In this document: positions 22,528-25,730 of the stretch, in pieces
Numbering within the stretch: the first letter of the stretch is position 1
Layout: every line of letters begins with the position of its first letter
Virus record (IMG/VR): IMGVR_UViG_3300014501_000064
Location: 1-25,730 of that record
DNA: 25,730 bases
Origin: a virus
Direction: 5' to 3' (one strand)
The notes under the pieces: model-generated
Seen by the model: only the letters and a program-made list of their open reading frames with translations
The model's database searches: none
Told to the model about the DNA's origin: nothing
Made by a program: the position numbers and the translations under genes

Positions 22528-23079
22528 ATGGTTACCTTCACGCCAGCCGGTACAAACATCGTCTCCGGTGGACCTTCCATATCGCCTGTTGGTGCGCAAG
22601 TTGCTTTCAATTGGCAGGACATCTATGCCATTGGCGTCAATTCAATGTTGTATCAATGGGGTGTGATCCAATTCGAAGTCATGCCATTGAACCTGCATGA
22701 TGCTGAGCATGATACGGCAAGCGATTGGTCTAAAAAAGAAATTGCCGGAGCATCCATCTATCGTGAATGGGTTGGTGAGAACGACGAAACACTTTTCATC
22801 AACGGCAAATTGTTTCCGTATCGTATCGGTGGCATGTCTCAACTTGAATTGTTCGAAGCAACTCGACGTGGTGCTCAAGCCAATATGTTGATACGTGGTG
22901 ATGGCTTGGTGTTGGGGTGGTTTGTGTGTGAAAAGCTGACACGTCATCATACTTATCTATCAGGCCAAGGTGTCGGACAAATGATTGAATTCGAGGCACA
23001 TCTGGCGCGTGTTCCAGTGCCTAACAGTTCAACTTATCTAAGTGCGATGTGGGGTACCGTTGTAGGACCGGGAGGTTAA
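22528..23079 (+). CDS. U: Tail protein, P2 gpU-like
   Basis: 183 residues, preceded by ATAGGAGCATAA. Residues ~39-165 match the gpU family: MLYQWGVIQFEVMPLNLHDA, then E-I-A-G-A-S-I-Y-R-E-W-V-G-E-N-D-E-T-L-F-I-N-G, F-P-Y-R-I-G-G-M-S-Q-L-E-L-F-E and IRGDGLVLGWFVCEKLTRHH. The first 38 residues precede the canonical gpU start; because the strong ribosome-binding site belongs to ATG 22528, they are probably a genuine extension. P2 gpU is about 159 residues and takes part in tail assembly at the baseplate/tube junction. The gene order T-U-X-D supports the call. Confidence 0.82.
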   Translation: MVTFTPAGTNIVSGGPSISPVGAQVAFNWQDIYAIGVNSMLYQWGVIQFEVMPLNLHDAEHDTASDWSKKEIAGASIYREWVGENDETLFINGKLFPYRIGGMSQLELFEATRRGAQANMLIRGDGLVLGWFVCEKLTRHHTYLSGQGVGQMIEFEAHLARVPVPNSSTYLSAMWGTVVGPGG

Positions 23080-23085
23080 GTAGCC

Positions 23086-23352
23086 ATGATTGCGGGCTTT
23101 GAATTATACGTTATCGCATCCGATTATGTTACGGCGGATATTCTCATTTGGAAACGTTATCGATGCCCAACTCCTGGTATAGTGGAAGCAATGCTTGACG
23201 CCAATCCTCAAATGTCTTTGGTACACAAAACAACACCATTTCTTCCAGTTGGCATGTACGTCAGAGTACCGATTGATCTGGACCTGCTGTCAGGTACGCC
23301 ACCAGCTTCTTTAATCCCAGCCACTGCTACGTGGGGACCTGGTGTGCGATGA
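23086..23352 (+). CDS. X: Tail protein X-like (LysM-type fold)
   Basis: 88 residues with GGGAGGTTAAG upstream of the ATG. It matches P2 gpX, a LysM-like baseplate hub protein: ADILIWKRYRCPTPGIVEAM, then L-D-A-N-P-Q, a hydrophobic turn and LPVGMYVRVPID. The elements W-x-x-Y/Y-G, E-x-x-x-x-x-N-P and L-x-x-G-x-x-V-x-x-P are those of the family. P2 gpX has 67 residues; ~20 extra residues lie at the C-terminus. Its stop overlaps the D start as ATGA. Confidence 0.82.
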   Translation: MIAGFELYVIASDYVTADILIWKRYRCPTPGIVEAMLDANPQMSLVHKTTPFLPVGMYVRVPIDLDLLSGTPPASLIPATATWGPGVR

Positions 23353-24638
23353 CAGTATCTAATCCAACCATAGCGCTCGACACAACTGCCATAACCGCAA
23401 CTAGCCCTTTCACGGGAACACCTGCACATACAACACGCATGCAAGCGTATGCCAAGGTATTGGTAAATGGATTTGACGTCACAACGGCGCTGGCACAATA
23501 TCTGTTAAAAATTCATGTTACCGATACGGGTAGAAGTGAATGTACGCTTGAGCTTGACGACCGTGACGGGCGATTAGATATCCCGCCAGTGAATGCAAAC
23601 TTGGTTGTGCAACTAGGTTGGCAAAGCCAAAGCCTAATTCAAGTATTCACTGGTTTCATACAGGAAATAGAACATTCGTTTGATCGCGCAAACGGACGAC
23701 GCATGCATGTTATTGGAACTGCCGGGACAACTTTTGCCGATAAAGCTAAATCACCTTTCTCCGCTCACATGGGCACTGGCGCACCTCCTGGTCAAACTAC
23801 TGGTGCAACCAATTCAGTCAGTGCCTTTCTGCAGCAAGCTGCTGGCTTCGCCAGCACATCAATAGACATACATCCGTATTTCAATTCCATCATGCGGGAT
23901 TATTTTGCCCAGACCAACGAATCATTTCTTCACTTGGGCCAGCGATTAGCTGAAGAACATGGTGGCGTGTTTGGTTTTAATTCAAATAACGGAAAATGGC
24001 AACTTACCCAAGCTGGACAAGACCCTAATGGTTCTCCAACAGGCACCATCAATGCCTTGTGGGGTGATAATCTGATCAATTGGAAAATTCATCCATTTTC
24101 GGCGCGCTCTTCATGGCAAGGTTCCAGCCAGCTTTTTTACGATCCTGGCGCTGCACAATGGAAAAAAATTGCAAGCCAATTTGGCTTAAGTATGCCGTGG
24201 TCAATAGCCACTGCAGTTTTTAATATGCGTAACCCTGCACCAAGCAGCCAAGTTGCCACTCAACAAACGCAAGGTGCTTCAGGGACAGGTGAGCAATATA
24301 TTGGAGGAGGTACTATCCTCATTGACGGTGAACCTTCGGCACGCTGGCAAATGAGCGTAGTACTGACCGGTGCAAGGCCCGGTGTTGACGGGACTTATCG
24401 TATTGGCAAGGCAGAACATGATTATGAGCGAGGCGGTGGCTACACCACAACTTTAACTGTTTTTCCTACTACACAAGCTACTGGAATTACCGGTGGTGTT
24501 CCTGTCGTGACAAATCAAATTGGTTCTGTCTGGACCAGCTCAAACGTGGATGTCAATGGCAATATCGTCATCACCAACGCTTCAGGAGGTACGACTACTA
24601 TCGATGCCAAAACAGGCAACACAATATCAACTCCCTAA
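23349..24638 (+). CDS. D: Baseplate hub protein, P2 gpD-like
   Basis: 429 residues from ATG 23349, overlapping the X stop (ATGA); a GTG at 23331 would add six residues. Matching P2 gpD/T4 gp27-like features: KVLVNGFDVTTALAQYLLKI, then H-V-T-D-T-G-R-S-E-C-T-L-E-L-D-D-R-D-G, LNVV-type strand LVVQLGWQSQSLIQVFTGFI and FLHLGQRLAEEHGGVFGFNS. Residues ~320-385 (GEPSARWQMSVVLTGARPGV, then D-G-T-Y-R-I-G-K-A-E-H-D-Y-E-R-G-G-G-Y-T-T-T-L) are the conserved C-terminal part. A further ~35 residues (DVNGNIVITNASGGTTTIDA) form short beta repeats like those in the spike, not typical for gpD. The protein forms the trimeric hub that carries the spike. Confidence 0.8.
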   Translation: MTVSNPTIALDTTAITATSPFTGTPAHTTRMQAYAKVLVNGFDVTTALAQYLLKIHVTDTGRSECTLELDDRDGRLDIPPVNANLVVQLGWQSQSLIQVFTGFIQEIEHSFDRANGRRMHVIGTAGTTFADKAKSPFSAHMGTGAPPGQTTGATNSVSAFLQQAAGFASTSIDIHPYFNSIMRDYFAQTNESFLHLGQRLAEEHGGVFGFNSNNGKWQLTQAGQDPNGSPTGTINALWGDNLINWKIHPFSARSSWQGSSQLFYDPGAAQWKKIASQFGLSMPWSIATAVFNMRNPAPSSQVATQQTQGASGTGEQYIGGGTILIDGEPSARWQMSVVLTGARPGVDGTYRIGKAEHDYERGGGYTTTLTVFPTTQATGITGGVPVVTNQIGSVWTSSNVDVNGNIVITNASGGTTTIDAKTGNTISTP

Positions 24639-24688
24639 AACCACAACGTCCCTGACCTTTTAACCCCTCTCTACAAAGGAGACTTACT

Positions 24689-25087
24689 ATGGCTGCTCAG
24701 CTTGAAACCATCTCTATCGATGCTGGCCTCACTGGTCTGCATACCAACGTCACACACATCACTGTGTGTGCGGCTGAACCGACGACCTATGCTCTTGCAA
24801 CGCTTGGTTCTGGTTCGACCACTGGTGCTTTGCTCGGCTACAACTCGTTTGGTGCAGGCAGTGCTTTCGGTGCGCCCGGTACCAGCAGCACCTCGTTGCG
24901 GGCCGTATCGTCAGCGGCGGTCACCGCTGGCACCATTACGACCAGTGGCACCGCTGCGTGGTGGGCTGCAGTTGACGAAACCGGATCGAACCTCTATGCG
25001 CATGGTTCGCTTTCGGCAACGCAGGTTGTGACGGCAGGAAATACGTTTTCTTTGGCGTCCTTTAATATCTCAATTCCCCAGCATTAA
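24689..25087 (+). CDS. Probable small virion protein
   Basis: 132 residues with an excellent ribosome-binding site (AAAGGAGACTTACT). It is rich in Ala, Thr, Ser and Gly. The N-terminus is ETISIDAGLTGLHTNVTHIT; the C-terminal half is VTAGTITTSGTAAWWAAVDE, then Y-A-H-G-S-L-S-A-T-Q-V-V-T-A-G-N-T-F-S-L. The latter looks like the x-G-x-x-x-x-x-W-x-x-x-x-D-x-x-G-x-x-L-x-x-x-x-L element of small beta-sandwich virion proteins seen in phage genomes. The exact role is unknown. A decoration or fibre-associated protein is plausible from composition. Base composition is slightly richer in G+C than its left neighbours. Confidence 0.6.
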   Translation: MAAQLETISIDAGLTGLHTNVTHITVCAAEPTTYALATLGSGSTTGALLGYNSFGAGSAFGAPGTSSTSLRAVSSAAVTAGTITTSGTAAWWAAVDETGSNLYAHGSLSATQVVTAGNTFSLASFNISIPQH

Positions 25088-25197
25088 CAAGGACTTAGAC
25101 AGAAACTCATACTAAACTATTACGTGTAACTGTCAATACTCCTTGAAACGTATTTCCACCATCACTATATCCCTTTGACAACAAAGGGAAAATTTTG
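25088..25197 (+). promoter_or_regulatory. 110-bp leader with RBS-sequestering hairpin
   Basis: The gap between the two genes is 110 bases and AT-rich. CCCTTTG (25171-25177) and CAAAGGG (25182-25188) form a perfect 7-bp stem with loop ACAA. The right arm contains the only plausible ribosome-binding site (AAAGGG, nine bases before ATG 25198). Pairing would mask it. AAAATTTT follows, so the same element could act as a weak terminator reading through. No clear -35/-10 pair is convincing. Confidence 0.5.
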
Positions 25198-25674
25198 ATG
25201 GAAAAGAAATGCAGGATTTGTGAAAAAACAAAGCCGCTCGATGAAGCACACTTTCATCGGCGGCCTGAGGCTAAGGATGGTTTCCGAAACGAGTGCCGTG
25301 AATGCATTCGCAAGAAACAGGAAACCTATAATCGTAAGCCAGAACGAAAAGAACGGCGCGCGGAGTATGATAAACATCTTCGCGCGACCAACCCGGATTG
25401 GGTAGCCGCACAATATGCGCAACAGCAAGATTGGCATCAACGTAATCCTGATTGGAATAAAGAATATGGTGAGCGTCTAGAAGTTAAAGTGCGACGTAAA
25501 AAAGAAAATGAAAATTGGCGTGAAAAAGATGGTGGTGCATGGGCGCGTAATCGTTATGCTACTAACGCGGAATACCGTGCTCAACAACTTGAACGCGCAC
25601 GTAAGCAAAGGGCAATAAAATGCCAGAAGATTTCTTATCTTAACGCTCTTACATGGTCAGGCAAAATATCATGA
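25198..25674 (+). CDS. Zinc-ribbon protein, possible HNH-nuclease relative
   Basis: 158 residues from ATG 25198; a TTG one codon upstream is also in frame. Residues 5-8 (CRIC) and 33-36 (CREC) form a CxxC-x24-CxxC zinc ribbon. A K-x-x-x-x-x-x-F/H pattern and G-F-R-N-E-C lie between, the typical N-terminal module of phage HNH or endonuclease VII-like proteins. The remainder is highly charged and helical, with NPDW twice (about residues 63-66 and 81-84) and RKKENENWREKDGGAW. The catalytic DH...N...H block of those nucleases is absent, so nuclease activity is doubtful. Composition rich in Lys, Arg and Glu differs sharply from the Ala/Thr-rich virion proteins, suggesting an inserted accessory gene. 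The gene is probably translated only when the hairpin over its start opens. Its stop overlaps the next start (ATGA). Confidence 0.6.
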   Translation: MEKKCRICEKTKPLDEAHFHRRPEAKDGFRNECRECIRKKQETYNRKPERKERRAEYDKHLRATNPDWVAAQYAQQQDWHQRNPDWNKEYGERLEVKVRRKKENENWREKDGGAWARNRYATNAEYRAQQLERARKQRAIKCQKISYLNALTWSGKIS

Positions 25675-25730
25675 AAACTTCTACATCGAAATGCAAGTAC
25701 GGTACCTTCTCATATTTCACCGAAGACGAA
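25671..25730 (+). CDS. Start of an unknown gene, cut by the window end
   Basis: ATG 25671 overlaps the preceding stop (ATGA), and the frame is open to the end of the window, giving 20 residues beginning MKTSTSKCKYGTFSYFTEDE. The opening C-K-Y-G-x-F-x-Y-x-x-x-x-D-E resembles openings I remember from phage-encoded FkbM-type methyltransferases, but 20 residues are too few to judge. Coupling to the zinc-ribbon gene suggests a two-gene accessory unit. Confidence 0.5.
   Translation, partial: MKTSTSKCKYGTFSYFTEDE

Overview
The window is one stretch of the late (virion assembly) region of a tailed double-stranded DNA bacteriophage or prophage with a contractile, P2/Mu-type tail. All 25 predicted genes are on the + strand. 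They are tightly packed, many with ATGA, GTGA or TTGA start/stop overlaps. This points to one long co-transcribed late operon. I see no tRNA, rRNA, CRISPR, integrase, insertion sequence, lysis gene or convincing internal promoter. The host cannot be named. A P2-like tail, a hydrolase-like segment in the tape measure and roughly balanced base composition fit a Gram-negative host, but that is inference.

Layout. 1-1443 is the 3' part of a protein built almost entirely of 21-25 residue repeats. 1440-4317 is the neck and tail-completion module: a DUF4054-like connector, a probable head-closure protein, a probable tail terminator, a 35-residue membrane peptide, and a protein joining a gpZ-like N-terminus to a Mu F-type cysteine motif. 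4322-10202 is the baseplate module in P2 order (spike V, W, J, I), interrupted between V and W by a small gene and a repeat/polyglycine adhesin. 10277-16469 is a fibre/adhesin block: a large 840-residue protein, a small protein, a 411-residue fibre, a double beta-propeller protein and another small protein. 16504-24638 returns to P2 order: sheath (FI), tube (FII), tail chaperone (E), tape measure (T), U, X and D. The right end (24689-25730) has a probable small virion protein, a zinc-ribbon protein behind a hairpin that covers its ribosome-binding site, and the start of one more gene.

How it works together. The sheath and tube are built to the length set by the tape measure, on a baseplate made from V/W/J/I/U/X/D. 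The terminator and neck proteins join the tail to the head. The repeat proteins, polyglycine protein, fibres and propeller protein are candidates for host recognition or virion decoration.

The most unusual signal is a short motif, approximately (L)xDSxPxLGxPxF. It forms long tandem arrays in two proteins (1-1443 and 5413-7077) and appears as single or double copies in three others (2183-2728, 2725-3615, 14224-16218). It behaves like a mobile, possibly protein-binding module shared among virion proteins. The second is a seven-blade, 48-residue propeller repeat whose variation is concentrated in one eight-residue stretch.
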